A stretch of DNA of 46,096 nt, from assembly GCA_947426945.1 (NCBI GenBank), contig CANEFX010000022.1:1-46096 (forward strand), read 5' to 3'. Positions 1 to 9,468 of this stretch are shown piece by piece. The notes beneath the pieces are model-generated. The model was not told the origin of the DNA, made no database searches, and saw only the letters and a list, made by a program, of their open reading frames with translations. A program made the position numbers and the translations under genes. Each line of letters opens with the position of its first letter. The first letter of the stretch is position 1. This DNA is from an uncultured Bacillota bacterium. Lineage in GTDB: Bacteria; Bacillota; Clostridia; Oscillospirales; Oscillospiraceae.

Positions 1-613
<613 letters not shown>

Positions 614-637
614 TTATAAATAGGATATCATTGGTAA

Positions 638-653
638 GGCGGGCTCCCCCGCC
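638..653 (-). other. Hairpin in the gpmI-eno spacer
   Basis: A 6-bp GC-only stem (GGCGGG / CCCGCC) with a 4-nt loop lies between the gpmI stop and the eno ribosome site. No U-run follows it, so it looks more like an mRNA processing or stabilising element than a terminator. Confidence 0.4.
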
Positions 654-664
654 GGGGTAACAAA

Positions 665-2179
665 TCATTGCTCAATCAGGGTTTGTCCATCCATTTCGGC
701 CGGCTTCTCCAGGCCCATCAGATCCAGCATGGTGGGGGCAATGTCGCACAAGCGGCCGTCCCGCAGCTTGACGTTGGCGCCCACGATGCAGAAGGGCACC
801 AGATTGGTGGTATGGGCGGTGAAGGGGGAGCCGTCAGTATCCACCATCCGCTCGGCGTTGCCGTGGTCGGCGGTGATAAGGGACACACCGCCCATCTTGG
901 AGGTGGCCTCCACCACCTTTCCCACGCACTCATCCACGGTGGACACCGCCTTGCAGGCGGCCTCGTATACACCGGTATGACCCACCATATCGCAATTGGC
1001 AAAGTTGAGGATAATCACGTCATAGCTGCCGCTGAGGATACGCTTGACTGCCTCCTCAGTAACCTCATAGGCAGACATCTCCGGCTGAAGGTCGTAGGTG
1101 GCAACCTTGGGGGAGTTGATGAGGCACCGGTCCTCTCCGGGGAAAACCTGTTCCACGCCGCCGTTGAAGAAGAATGTCACATGGGCGTACTTCTCAGTCT
1201 CGGCAATGCGCAGCTGGGTAAGGCCCAGGTTGGAGATGTACTCTCCAAAGATGTTGGCCAGCTTCTGCCGGGGATAGGCCACCGTCACATTGGGCATAGT
1301 GGCGTCGTACTCGGTGGTACAGACAAAATCCACGGGGATAAAGCCGGTCTTGCGCTCCACCTCGGTAAAGTCCTCATCCACCAGGGTACGGGTAATCTCC
1401 CGGGCCCGGTCGGGACGGAAGTTGAAGAAGATTACCGAATCGTTATCCCTGAGCTGGGCATTTTTGGTACAGACCACAGGAACCATAAACTCATCGGTAA
1501 CCCCTGCGTCGTAGGAGGCCTGAACTGCGTCCGCTCCGTCGGCCACAAAGGGGGCCTGGCCGCAGACAATGGCATCGTAGGCCTTCTGCAGCCGGTCCCA
1601 CCGCTTGTCACGGTCCATGGCGTAATACCGCCCCATAACGGTAGCGATCTGGCCGATCCCCAGCTGCTGCATCTTGGCCTGAAGCTTCTCCACATAACCC
1701 TTGCCAGAGGAGGGGGGCACATCGCGACCGTCCAGGAAGCAGTGAACATAGACCTTTTTCAATCCCTGGTCCTGGGCCATTTTCAACAGGGCGTACAGGT
1801 GGGTAATGTGGCTGTGCACACCACCGTCAGACAGCAGTCCCATCAGATGCAGGGCGCTCCCCCACTCCCGGCAATTCTCCATGGCCTCCAGGTAGGCGGC
1901 ATTCTCAAAAAAGGCCCCAGTCTCAATATCCCGGCTGATATGGGGCAGATCCTGAAAGACCACCCGGCCCGCGCCGATATTGGTATGGCCCACCTCGCTG
2001 TTGCCCATCTGCCCGCCAGGCAGACCCACATCCAAGCCTGAGGCGGACAGTCTGCTGTGAGGACACTGGGCAAAAAACCTGTCCAGATTAGGGGTAGGAG
2101 CGTTGGCCACTGCGTTGCCCACAGAGGGGCCCTCCATCCCAAAGCCATCCATGATAATCAAAGTAGTAGGTGTTTTCAT
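665..2179 (-). CDS. gpmI: 2,3-bisphosphoglycerate-independent phosphoglycerate mutase
   Basis: Interconverts 3- and 2-phosphoglycerate using two Mn ions, without a bisphosphoglycerate cofactor. The product is 504 residues, normal for the alkaline-phosphatase-superfamily iPGM. Visible motifs are IIMDGFG at the N-terminus with the first metal Asp, GQMGNSEVGH containing the catalytic Ser, HCFLDGRDVPPSS, VMGRYYAMDRD, the C-terminal NFANCDMVGHTG, and ITADHGNAE with metal ligands. An AGGAAAGG site precedes ATG 2179. It lies between tpiA and eno in the usual Firmicutes order. The 149-bp spacer from tpiA is unusually long for this operon. Confidence 0.97.
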   Translation of the reverse strand: MKTPTTLIIMDGFGMEGPSVGNAVANAPTPNLDRFFAQCPHSRLSASGLDVGLPGGQMGNSEVGHTNIGAGRVVFQDLPHISRDIETGAFFENAAYLEAMENCREWGSALHLMGLLSDGGVHSHITHLYALLKMAQDQGLKKVYVHCFLDGRDVPPSSGKGYVEKLQAKMQQLGIGQIATVMGRYYAMDRDKRWDRLQKAYDAIVCGQAPFVADGADAVQASYDAGVTDEFMVPVVCTKNAQLRDNDSVIFFNFRPDRAREITRTLVDEDFTEVERKTGFIPVDFVCTTEYDATMPNVTVAYPRQKLANIFGEYISNLGLTQLRIAETEKYAHVTFFFNGGVEQVFPGEDRCLINSPKVATYDLQPEMSAYEVTEEAVKRILSGSYDVIILNFANCDMVGHTGVYEAACKAVSTVDECVGKVVEATSKMGGVSLITADHGNAERMVDTDGSPFTAHTTNLVPFCIVGANVKLRDGRLCDIAPTMLDLMGLEKPAEMDGQTLIEQ

Positions 2180-2328
2180 ACAAAAAACCTTTCCTTTATT
2201 GTCACGCTTCGCCTGTTTGCAGCGCTCCCCTTCCCTCCAACCTGGAACACAAACAGGTCCGCTGCGCGGCCTTCGGTCTGTACCCCTCGCTCCGGTCCAG
2301 GCTCGCTGCTCACATGGCTCCGCGTCTC
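2180..2328 (-). other. Long GC-rich spacer inside the glycolytic operon
   Basis: This 149-bp stretch between tpiA and gpmI has no convincing gene. It contains an 8-bp inverted repeat (CCTGTTTG at 2213-2220 and CAAACAGG at 2251-2258) and a GC-rich, purine-skewed segment towards tpiA. No good promoter or U-tract terminator was seen. It may fold in the mRNA and act in processing between the two genes. Confidence 0.35.
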
Positions 2329-3102
2329 TTACTCCTGATTAGCCGCCTCGATGATCTTGACAAAGTCGGCGGGCTTCAGGGCGGCGCCGCCGATCAGGCC
2401 GCCGTCCACATCGGGCTGGGCCAGCAGTTCCTGGGCATTCTTGGCGTTCATAGAGCCGCCGTACTGGATTGTGACGGAGCGGGCCACATGAGCGCCGTAC
2501 AGCTTCCGGATCACGGTGCGGATGGCCTGGCAGACCTCGCCCGCCTGCTCTGCAGTGGCGGTCTTACCGGTGCCGATAGCCCACAGAGGCTCATAGGCAA
2601 TGACCACGTGGCGGGCATCCTCGGGGGCCACATTGGCCAGGGCGCACTTCACCTGGTAGGTAATCAGCTCCATAGTGACGCCCAGCTCCCGCTGCTCCAG
2701 GCTCTCGCCCACACAGACGATGGGGACAAGGCCGGCAGCGATGGCGGCATGGACCTTCTTATTAACGGTGAAGTCAGTCTCATTGTAGTACTGGCGGCGC
2801 TCGGAGTGACCGATGATGACATACTTGGCCCCCGCTTCCTTAATCATGGCGGCAGTGATCTCGCCGGTATAGGCGCCGTGGTCCAACTCGTGGCAGGTCT
2901 CGGCGCCGATAGCGATATGACAATCCTTAAAGAGCCGGACGGCGGCCTGAATGTTGGTGGCGGGGACACACAGCACCACGTTGCACCACTTTCCCTTGGG
3001 CATAATGGGCTTAATCTCCTCGGCAAAGGCCTTGGTCTGGGACAAGGTATTATTCATTTTCCAGTTTCCGGCAATGATGGTTTTGCGGTATCGGCGATTC
3101 AT
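2329..3102 (-). CDS. tpiA: Triosephosphate isomerase
   Basis: Interconverts dihydroxyacetone phosphate and glyceraldehyde 3-phosphate. The product has 257 residues, close to the usual ~250. The active-site set is complete: Lys in AGNWKMN near residue 14, His in IIGHSERRQYY, Glu in AYEPLWAIGTGKTAT, the closing loop that follows it, and the phosphate-binding GGAALKP near the C-terminus. ATG 3102 has a TAGGAGAG site 8 nt upstream. It sits 33 bp after pgk, so the two are very likely co-transcribed. Confidence 0.97.
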   Translation of the reverse strand: MNRRYRKTIIAGNWKMNNTLSQTKAFAEEIKPIMPKGKWCNVVLCVPATNIQAAVRLFKDCHIAIGAETCHELDHGAYTGEITAAMIKEAGAKYVIIGHSERRQYYNETDFTVNKKVHAAIAAGLVPIVCVGESLEQRELGVTMELITYQVKCALANVAPEDARHVVIAYEPLWAIGTGKTATAEQAGEVCQAIRTVIRKLYGAHVARSVTIQYGGSMNAKNAQELLAQPDVDGGLIGGAALKPADFVKIIEAANQE

Positions 3103-3135
3103 AGTAAATCTCTCCTATCGTATATTTTTGAGTTG

Positions 3136-4416
3136 TTATTTGTCAAGCAGGCAAGCCACGCCGGGCAGCTCTTTCCCCTCCATAAACTCCAGGGAGGCGC
3201 CGCCGCCAGTGGAGATGTGAGTCATCTTGTCTGCATAGCCCAGCTGCTGCACAGCGGCCGCGGAGTCACCGCCGCCGATGATGGTAATGGCACCGGTCTT
3301 GGACAGGGCCTCGGCCACAGCCTTGGTGCCGGCGGCAAACTTCTCAAACTCGAACACGCCCATAGGACCGTTCCAGATTACGGTTCCCGCGCCGGCCACA
3401 GCCTCGCAGTACAGCTTCACCGTCTCGGGGCCGATGTCCAGCCCCTGCCAACCGTCGGGGATCCTGCCGGAGTCCACCACTCTGCTTTCAGCGTCGGGGG
3501 CAAACTTGTCGGCGATAACGGTGTCCACGGGCAGAAGCAGCTTCACACCCTTGTCCTTGGCCTTCTGGATCATCTCCAGGGAGTAATCCTCCCAATCTGC
3601 TTCCAGCAGGGAGTCGCCCACAGTTCCGCCCTGGGCTGCGGAGAAGGTATATGCCATGCCGCCGCCAATGATAATGGTATCGGCAATCTCCAGCAGATTA
3701 TTGATCACGCCGATCTTGGAGGATACCTTGGACCCGCCCAGGATAGCCACCAGGGGCCGCTTGGGGTTTGCCAGGGCGCCGCCGATGAAGTCCAGCTCCT
3801 TCTGGATCAGAAAGCCGGAGACGGCAGGCAGATAACCGGCCACGCCGGCTGTGGATGCGTGAGCGCGGTGCACCGCGCCAAAAGCGTCAGACACGTACAC
3901 GCCGTCAGTCCCGGCCAGCGCAGCCATTTTTTTTGCCAGCTCAGGATCATTCTTAGTCTCGCCCTTCTCAAAGCGGGTGTTCTGGAGCAGGAGGACCTCG
4001 CCGCTCTTCAGGGCGGCGGCCTTTGCCTGGGCATCTGGGCCCACCACGTCTTCAGCCAGAATCACCGGCTTGCCCAGCAGCTCGCCCAGGCGGGCAGCCA
4101 CGGGCTCCATGCGCAGTTCAGCCAGGGACTTCTTCCACTTTTCCTCAGTGAGGGAGGCCGGGTCCTTCCCCTTTTCTGTCTGCTTCTTCACCCACTTATC
4201 AAAGCTGGGCACCGGCTTGCCCATATGAGAGCAGGCAATCACCGCCGCGCCCTGGTCCAGCAGATACTGGATGGTAGGCAGGGCAGCCCGGATGCGCTTA
4301 TCGTCGGTAATAACGCCGCTGCCGTCCTTGGCCATGGGCACGTTGAAGTCGCAGCGCAGCAGCACCTTCCTGCCCTTGACTTCGATGTCCTTGACTGTCT
4401 TCTTGCTATAGCTCAT
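3136..4416 (-). CDS. pgk: Phosphoglycerate kinase with an N-domain insertion
   Basis: Transfers phosphate from 1,3-bisphosphoglycerate to ADP. The product has 426 residues, about 25-30 longer than the common ~395-residue enzyme. The core is intact: [10 protein letters not shown] near residue 20, the [11 protein letters not shown] nucleotide-domain motif and the C-terminal GGGDSAAAV. The extra length follows the SHMGKP motif: a Lys/Trp-rich stretch (about residues 78-103) precedes the [14 protein letters not shown] helix. ATG 4416 follows an AAAGGAG site at 7 nt. There is no gap gene next to it; the upstream neighbour, 45 bp away, is trmL. Confidence 0.96.
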   Translation of the reverse strand: MSYSKKTVKDIEVKGRKVLLRCDFNVPMAKDGSGVITDDKRIRAALPTIQYLLDQGAAVIACSHMGKPVPSFDKWVKKQTEKGKDPASLTEEKWKKSLAELRMEPVAARLGELLGKPVILAEDVVGPDAQAKAAALKSGEVLLLQNTRFEKGETKNDPELAKKMAALAGTDGVYVSDAFGAVHRAHASTAGVAGYLPAVSGFLIQKELDFIGGALANPKRPLVAILGGSKVSSKIGVINNLLEIADTIIIGGGMAYTFSAAQGGTVGDSLLEADWEDYSLEMIQKAKDKGVKLLLPVDTVIADKFAPDAESRVVDSGRIPDGWQGLDIGPETVKLYCEAVAGAGTVIWNGPMGVFEFEKFAAGTKAVAEALSKTGAITIIGGGDSAAAVQQLGYADKMTHISTGGGASLEFMEGKELPGVACLLDK

Positions 4417-4461
4417 TTTCTTGACTCCTTTCTTTTCGTAAAGGTGACAAAATTCAGGGGG

Positions 4462-4950
4462 TCACAACTGTTCTGCCATCTCGCCTGATCCTGACAGTCC
4501 GGGAAAGTCAAGCTGCCTCAGCGCCTCGTAAGCGAGGACCGCCACAGAGTTAGCCAGATTCAGGCTTCGTGCGTCCGGCCGCATGGGAATACGGATGCAT
4601 CGGTCCTGCCATCGCCTGCGCAAATCCTTGGGCAGTCCGGCAGTCTCCTTGCCAAACATCAGCCAGCAGCCGTCCCGGAAGGCGGCTCGGGTATAGTCCC
4701 GGGAAGCCTTGGTGGTGGCCAGCCACAGGTCAGGGCTGGGGTTGCGCGCAAAAAAGTGGTCCAGGCTGTCGTAGACATACAGATCTACCATATGCCAGTA
4801 GTCCAGCCCCGCCCGGCGCACCGCCCTCTCGCTGATGTCGAAGCCCAGAGGCTTCACCAGATGGAGGCGGCTGCGGGTAGCGGCGCAGGTGCGGGCAATA
4901 TTGCCGGTATTCTGTGGAATCTCCGGCTCGACCAGTACAATGTTCAGCAC
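4462..4950 (-). CDS. trmL: tRNA (cytidine(34)-2'-O)-methyltransferase, SPOUT family
   Basis: Likely 2'-O-methylates the wobble nucleotide of tRNA-Leu using S-adenosylmethionine. At 162 residues it matches the short TrmL/YibK class. The SPOUT knot motifs are visible: VEPEIPQNTGNIARTCAA at the N-terminus, FGKETAGLP in the middle, and IPM...SLNLANSVAVLAYEALRQ at the C-terminus. The start is GTG 4950, seven bases after an AAGGAGG site. A well-formed promoter lies at 4980-5008. It is the first gene of the run that continues into pgk, tpiA, gpmI and eno, with 45 bp and no terminator before pgk. Confidence 0.92.
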   Translation of the reverse strand: MLNIVLVEPEIPQNTGNIARTCAATRSRLHLVKPLGFDISERAVRRAGLDYWHMVDLYVYDSLDHFFARNPSPDLWLATTKASRDYTRAAFRDGCWLMFGKETAGLPKDLRRRWQDRCIRIPMRPDARSLNLANSVAVLAYEALRQLDFPGLSGSGEMAEQL

Positions 4951-4979
4951 TTGGGCCCCTCCTTGCTCTTGCGGGTCTT

Positions 4980-5008
4980 ATTGTAGTCCAAACCGGAAAA
5001 AATTTCAA
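4980..5008 (-). promoter_or_regulatory. Sigma-A promoter of trmL (glycolytic operon)
   Basis: Minus-strand -35 TTGAAA (5003-5008), a 17-bp spacer and -10 TACAAT (4980-4985) place the start about 25 nt before the trmL GTG. It is the only clear promoter seen upstream of pgk. Confidence 0.8.
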
Positions 5009-5268
5009 CTGTAAAATGGTCGAAATATTGCAGAAAGTTCACAAAAATATTAAAATATTCACGTTTCGCCCCGTTCTTTGTGTGTTTTTTAGATTTGCAA
5101 CTTTTTTCTCCGCTTTTTTTGGGCAAAGTGCCGAAGCCAGCTGCTTTAATCCGCCCGAAAAACGGCTTCCGGACCCCCGTTTTTCCCTCTAATCCTCCGG
5201 GGAATAGAAAAATTATACAAAAAAACATTCCTCTTTCTGGAAAATAGCTACCCATTCTCCCGTTCTCA

Positions 5269-5277
5269 TGGTATAAT
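5269..5277 (+). promoter_or_regulatory. Extended -10 promoter of cinA
   Basis: TG-G followed by TATAAT at 5272-5277 forms an extended -10 element about 40 bp before the cinA start. The -35 region is poor, as is usual for extended -10 promoters. Confidence 0.65.
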
Positions 5278-5318
5278 AGCTCCACACCTGCACTCACAAC
5301 GATTCGGAGGTCTTTTAT

Positions 5319-6578
5319 ATGTCTCATACGGTTGAAATTCTGTCGGTAGGTACTGAGCTGCTGCTGGGCAATATCGCCAACACCGACGCCCAGATGCTCT
5401 CCCAGGGATTGAGCGAGCTTGGGCTGAACGTCTTTTGGCACACGGTGGTGGGGGACAATCTCCAGCGTGCCGAGGAGGCGGTAGCCCTGGCCAAGAAGCG
5501 GGCGGACATCATCATCACTACTGGAGGCCTGGGCCCTACCTGCGACGACCTTACCAAAAACGTACTGGCCGAGGCCTTTGGCAAAAAGCTGGTCTTTGAC
5601 GAGGGGTCGGCCCAGCGCATCCGCTCCTACTTCCAGCGCACCGGCCGGCCCATGACGGACAACAATCTGCAGCAGGCCATGCTTCCCGAGGGCTGCACCA
5701 TCCTGGACAACGACTGGGGCACCGCTCCGGGCTGCGCTTTTGAGGCGGACGGAGTCCATGTGATCATGCTCCCCGGTCCCCCCAGCGAGTGCCGGCCTAT
5801 GTTCCAGTACCGGGCCAGGCCCTATCTTCTCTCTCTGTCCGAGGGGGTTATCGCCTCCCACACCATCAAGCTCTTCGGCATTGGAGAGTCGGCCATGGAG
5901 GCCCAGCTCCGGGACCAGATGAACGCTATGTCCAACCCCACCCTGGCCCCTTACGCCAAGGAGGGAGAGTGCGAACTGAGGGTCACTGCCAAGGCGGCGA
6001 CGGACGAAGAGGCCCAGGCCCTCCTTCAGCCCACCGTGGCCCAGGTGAAAGAGCTGTTCGGCGACAGAGTCTACGGGGTAGACGTGCCCTCCCTGGAGTA
6101 TGTGGTCATTCAAGGCTTAAAGGGAAAGGGCCTTACATTGGGCGTGGCAGAGAGCTGCACCGGCGGTCTGATTGCCAAACGGCTCACCGACGTCCCCGGC
6201 GCCTCCGCCGCTTTTAAAGGGGGAATCGTGTCCTACACCAACGAGATTAAGGAAAATGCCCTTCGAGTGCCCGAGCACTTGCTCACCCAGTTCGGTGCGG
6301 TATCCGGCGAGGTGGCCGCCGCCATGGCCGAGGGGGCGCGCCGGGTGTTGGGCTGCGACGTGGCCCTGTCCTCCACCGGCGTGGCCGGCCCCGACCGGGA
6401 CGACTGGAATAACGAGGTGGGCACCATGTTTGTGGCCATTTCCACCCCTGAGGGTACCCACGTACGCGCTCTGCACCTGGGCATCCGGCCTATGCGGGAG
6501 CGCCTGCGCACTCAGACCGCCAGCCACGCCTTCGACCTGGCCCGACGGTACCTATCCGGATTGGACTACGGGGACTGA
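5319..6578 (+). CDS. cinA: CinA-family protein (nicotinamide mononucleotide amidase / competence-damage protein)
   Basis: The family combines an N-terminal molybdopterin-binding-like (COG1058) domain with ADP-ribose pyrophosphatase activity in characterised members and a C-terminal NMN deamidase domain in pyridine-nucleotide salvage. Here residues ~5-170 carry the first domain (SVGTELLLGNIANTDA, TTGGLGPTCDD, MLPGPPSEC). Residues ~260-415 carry the amidase domain (VAESCTGGLIAKRLTDVPGAS, KGGIVSYTN, STGVAGPD). The 419-residue length is normal. ATG 5319 has a GGAGG site 8 nt upstream. In many Firmicutes cinA precedes recA; here the next gene is a MATE exporter and no recA is in the window. Confidence 0.95.
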   Translation: MSHTVEILSVGTELLLGNIANTDAQMLSQGLSELGLNVFWHTVVGDNLQRAEEAVALAKKRADIIITTGGLGPTCDDLTKNVLAEAFGKKLVFDEGSAQRIRSYFQRTGRPMTDNNLQQAMLPEGCTILDNDWGTAPGCAFEADGVHVIMLPGPPSECRPMFQYRARPYLLSLSEGVIASHTIKLFGIGESAMEAQLRDQMNAMSNPTLAPYAKEGECELRVTAKAATDEEAQALLQPTVAQVKELFGDRVYGVDVPSLEYVVIQGLKGKGLTLGVAESCTGGLIAKRLTDVPGASAAFKGGIVSYTNEIKENALRVPEHLLTQFGAVSGEVAAAMAEGARRVLGCDVALSSTGVAGPDRDDWNNEVGTMFVAISTPEGTHVRALHLGIRPMRERLRTQTASHAFDLARRYLSGLDYGD

Positions 6579-6683
6579 TCTGCCATAAGGATGCATATTG
6601 TATTACGCATTTGCTTCTGTGCGGGCGGATATTATCCTCCCTTACATAACGTAAAAATTTAAGGTCTTAGGAGGTAGATTGAC

Positions 6684-8078
6684 TTGTCCGCACTGGCAAA
6701 GGGCGCCAGCCGCTCGGTGGACATGACTCAGGGAAGCGTGGTGGGCCATCTGGTCCGCTTTGCCGTCCCTCTCCTGCTGGGAAACCTGTTCCAGCAGCTG
6801 TACAACACCGTGGATCTATGGGTAGTGGGAAAGTTCGTCAGCAACGAGGCCTACTCCGCTGTGGGCACCGTCACCCCCATTATCATCATGCTCATCGGCT
6901 TTTTTATGGGGCTGGCCAGCGGCGCAGGGGTGGTCATCTCCCAGTACTACGGGGCCAAAAAATACGATCTGGTACGAAAAACCGTCCACACCTCCATCGT
7001 TATGACCCTGGCGCTGGGGGTGGTTCTTTCCATTCTGGGCATCCTCATTATCCCCACCATGCTGGACCTGATGAACACCGATCCCCAGGCCGTCCCGGAG
7101 GCTGCCACCTATCTGACTATCTACTTTGCCGGAGCCATGGGCCTGCTGCTGTACAATATGGGCTCGGGCATCCTCCGGGCGGTGGGGGACTCCAAGCGTC
7201 CCTTTTATTTCCTGGTGGTGTCCGCCCTGCTGAACATCGCCCTGGATCTGCTCTTTGTCATTGGCTTCGGCATGAAGGTGGAGGGCGTGGCCTACGCCAC
7301 CATTCTGTCCCAGGGGGTATCGGCGGCGCTGATTCTGCTGGTGCTGGCCCGCGGGGAGGACTGCGTCCGCCTGCGGTGGAAGGACCTGCGGGCAGACAGG
7401 CGCATCCTGCGGCAGATTATCCGCATCGGCGTCCCCTCCGCCCTGCAGATGGCCATTACCTCCTTCTCCAACGTCTTTGTCCAGTCCTACATCAACTTCT
7501 TTGGCTTAGACTGCATGTCCGGCTGGACCACCTACAGCAAGCTGGATCAGTTTATCATCCTGCCAGTCCAGTCCCTGGGCCTGGCCGCCACCACCTTTGT
7601 CGGCCAGAACCTGGGCACCGACCAGGTAGAGCGGGCCAAGAAGGGCACCCGGGACGCCTTCTTCCTGTCGGTGGGCATTACAGTGGTCATCTCAGCCGCC
7701 GCCATTGTCTTTGCCCCCTGGCTGGTGGCCTTCTTCAACAACAAGCCGGAGGTGGTGGAATACGGTACCCTCTTTCTGCGGCATATGTGCCCCTGCTATG
7801 TGCTGATCTGTGTCAACCAGGTCTACTCCGGCTCCCTCCGGGGTGCGGGCATCAGCCAGCCGCCCACCTATATCATGCTGGCCTCCTTTGTGGTATTCCG
7901 GCAGATTTACCTTTACATCATGGCCCATTACATCTCCAACACCATTCTGCCCATTGCTATGGGCTACCCCGCCGGATGGCTGGTATGCAGTGTTCTGACT
8001 CTGATCTATTACAGCCGTGTGGATCTGGCCGGCAAGCGGGTGGTGGACGACCCCACCTCCATGCCGGAAAAGACATAA
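6684..8078 (+). CDS. MATE-family multidrug/cation exporter
   Basis: A 464-residue membrane protein with twelve probable spans, exporting drugs or metabolites in exchange for Na+ or H+. The MATE signature is clear in the first half: PLLLGNLFQQLYNTVDLWVVGKF near residue 30, ASGAGVVISQYYGAK and the half-repeat around GVPSALQMAITSFSNVFVQ. The substrate cannot be told from sequence. The chosen start is TTG 6684, nine bases after a perfect AGGAGG; the next Met (residue 14) lies inside the conserved N-terminus and has no ribosome site. The 105-bp gap after cinA holds no obvious terminator. Confidence 0.93.
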   Translation: MSALAKGASRSVDMTQGSVVGHLVRFAVPLLLGNLFQQLYNTVDLWVVGKFVSNEAYSAVGTVTPIIIMLIGFFMGLASGAGVVISQYYGAKKYDLVRKTVHTSIVMTLALGVVLSILGILIIPTMLDLMNTDPQAVPEAATYLTIYFAGAMGLLLYNMGSGILRAVGDSKRPFYFLVVSALLNIALDLLFVIGFGMKVEGVAYATILSQGVSAALILLVLARGEDCVRLRWKDLRADRRILRQIIRIGVPSALQMAITSFSNVFVQSYINFFGLDCMSGWTTYSKLDQFIILPVQSLGLAATTFVGQNLGTDQVERAKKGTRDAFFLSVGITVVISAAAIVFAPWLVAFFNNKPEVVEYGTLFLRHMCPCYVLICVNQVYSGSLRGAGISQPPTYIMLASFVVFRQIYLYIMAHYISNTILPIAMGYPAGWLVCSVLTLIYYSRVDLAGKRVVDDPTSMPEKT

Positions 8079-8084
8079 AATAAC

Positions 8085-8123
8085 GCAGCCCTGCCAAAAC
8101 TCCGGCAGGGCTGCTCCTTCTTT
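8085..8123. terminator. Bidirectional terminator between the MATE gene and yebC
   Basis: A perfect 11-bp stem (8085-8095 with 8104-8114, GCAGCCCTGCC arm) with an 8-nt loop is followed by TCCTTCTTT on the plus strand and by a T-rich GTTATTTTAT on the minus strand. It separates two convergent genes. Confidence 0.9.
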
Positions 8124-8143
8124 ATGGTTGAGAATACGGGACC

Positions 8144-8872
8144 TCAGTCCTGCTCCCAGTTGTGGTAGACGTTCTGCACATCGTCGTTTTCCTCCAGGAA
8201 GTCGATGAGCTTCTCCATATTCTTGATGTCTTCCTCGGCGGTGAGCTTGACATAGTTCTGTGGCACCATCTGCACCCCGGCCTCCAGGAAGGTGTAGCCC
8301 TTGGCCTCCAGTGCCTCAGTGACGGCGGCAAAGGCGTCCGGGTCGGTGTAGACCTCAAAGACCTCGTCGTCGGCCTGCATGTCGTCGGCGCCGGCCTCCA
8401 GGGCGTCCATCATGACGGTGTCCTCGTCCAAGTCCTCAGACTCGATGACGATAACGCCTTTCCGGTCGAAGGACCAGGACACACATCCGGTGGCCCCCAG
8501 CCCCTTACCGTACTTGTCCAGCAGGTGGCGCACCTCGGGAGCGGTGCGGTTGCGGTTATCGGTGAGGGCCTCCACAATGACGGCCACGCCGTTGGGGCCG
8601 TATCCCTCATAGGTAACATTCTCAAAGCTGTCGGTGTTGCCCGAGCCCAGCGCCTTGTCGATGGTGCGCTTAATGTTGTCGTTGGGCATATTGGCCGCCT
8701 TGGCCTTGGCAATGACGGTGGCCAGCCGGGAGTTGTTGGCCGGGTCTCCGCTGCCGCCGGTTTTCACCGCCACGATCATTTCACGGGCGATTTTGGTAAA
8801 AATCTGGGAGCGCTTGGCGTCAGCCGCGCCCTTGGTCTTTTGTATGTTGTGCCACTTGGAATGTCCGGACAT
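8144..8872 (-). CDS. yebC: YebC/PmpR-family (TACO1-like) protein
   Basis: A 242-residue cytoplasmic protein of a family described as a transcriptional regulator and, more recently, as a translation factor at proline-rich stretches. Typical features are MSGHSKWHNIQ at the N-terminus, RSQIFTKIAREM, NNSRLATVIAKAKAANMPNDNIKRTI, YEGYGPNGVAVIVEALTDNRNRT and the acidic C-terminal domain. The frame stays open far upstream, but ATG 8872 has an AGAAGGGAAG site and begins exactly at the conserved N-terminus. A promoter at 8907-8935 lies inside the longer frame, so the longer form is rejected. Confidence 0.95.
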   Translation of the reverse strand: MSGHSKWHNIQKTKGAADAKRSQIFTKIAREMIVAVKTGGSGDPANNSRLATVIAKAKAANMPNDNIKRTIDKALGSGNTDSFENVTYEGYGPNGVAVIVEALTDNRNRTAPEVRHLLDKYGKGLGATGCVSWSFDRKGVIVIESEDLDEDTVMMDALEAGADDMQADDEVFEVYTDPDAFAAVTEALEAKGYTFLEAGVQMVPQNYVKLTAEEDIKNMEKLIDFLEENDDVQNVYHNWEQD

Positions 8873-8906
8873 GAAAATCTTCCCTTCTTGTGTAATAGGC
8901 GGAACG

Positions 8907-8935
8907 ATTATATCACCGTTTCTCTCTGTTTGCAA
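8907..8935 (-). promoter_or_regulatory. Sigma-A promoter of yebC
   Basis: -35 TTGCAA (8930-8935), a 17-bp spacer and -10 TATAAT (8907-8912) on the minus strand place the start about 28 nt before the yebC ATG. Confidence 0.85.
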
Positions 8936-8997
8936 CCCCCGAGGGTGTTTTTCCTGGAAAATACAGCGAATAACAGAGTGCGGGCCATGTCCGCCCC

Positions 8998-9459
8998 CTA
9001 TATGCCTTCCGCTTGCGTCAGAATATTCCGGGCAAAGGCTCTGGCCTTGTCCAAGTCCTTCCCGTTGGGTCGGCCCTTGGCAATGCCGCCGATCTTTCCG
9101 AAGGGCCCAAAGGTATCGAAACCCCGGCACTGGAAGCTGCCCAAGCACCTGCCGCCCCTGGCCTCCAGCAGCTTCCTCGTCTTTTTTGTATAATTCATAT
9201 AAGCTGCCCCGCAGGTGGCCGCCAGGAAAAATTTTTGTCCCGGAGGCAGGGAGAGCTTTTCCAGATAGCCCTTCATGGTCTCGTGGAAACTGTTGAAGAA
9301 AACTCCGGATGCAAAGCCAATAAGTGCATATCCGGACAGGTCAGGGCTCTTCTCTGCCATCAGGTCAAAGAGGTCCGCTCCCATCTCCTCCCCCATGGCC
9401 TGGACCACCTTTTTGGTGTTGCCATGGTGGATGGAGACGTAAACAATCGCGGTTTTCAT
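8998..9459 (-). CDS. Flavodoxin-family protein
   Basis: A 153-residue protein with a flavodoxin-like fold. The N-terminus IVYVSIHHGNTKKVVQAMGEE is the FMN phosphate-binding loop, degenerate relative to the classical T-x-T-G-N-T-E form. GFASGVFFNSFHETMKGYLEKL is typical of clostridial flavodoxin-family proteins. A Cys-containing ATCGAAYMNY segment follows. The electron-transfer partner is unknown. ATG 9459 follows a perfect AGGAGG site. It starts 9 bp after the HD-domain gene, so the two form an operon. Confidence 0.85.
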   Translation of the reverse strand: MKTAIVYVSIHHGNTKKVVQAMGEEMGADLFDLMAEKSPDLSGYALIGFASGVFFNSFHETMKGYLEKLSLPPGQKFFLAATCGAAYMNYTKKTRKLLEARGGRCLGSFQCRGFDTFGPFGKIGGIAKGRPNGKDLDKARAFARNILTQAEGI

Positions 9460-9468
9460 AGGTTCCTC

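Larger units (their letters stand above)
4951..5318. other. AT-rich divergent intergenic region (368 bp)
   Basis: No gene is seen here. It holds the trmL promoter at one end and the cinA promoter at the other. The middle (about 5010-5120) is rich in A and T, including two T-runs. Positions 5131-5185 contain nested complementary segments: CCGAAGCC near 5131 pairs imperfectly with GGCTTCCGG near 5164, and GAAAAACGG at 5157-5165 pairs exactly with CCGTTTTTC at 5177-5185. A structured RNA or leader is possible but was not recognised. Confidence 0.5.

Noticed and set aside
2170..4488. 772-codon plus-strand frame
   Set aside because: Antisense to gpmI's 5' end, tpiA, pgk and trmL's 3' end, all with clear family motifs on the minus strand. 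Long antisense frames are common at this GC content.
4944..6113. 389-codon minus-strand frame opposite cinA
   Set aside because: cinA carries all conserved motifs; the frame runs through the AT-rich promoter region and has no plausible start.
6818..8083. 421-codon plus-strand frame inside the MATE gene
   Set aside because: A shifted-frame shadow rich in His, Pro and Gly; the MATE frame has clean family motifs and membrane spans.
8873..9148. N-terminal extension of YebC
   Set aside because: The added residues are unlike the family, overlap the flavodoxin gene and contain the yebC promoter.
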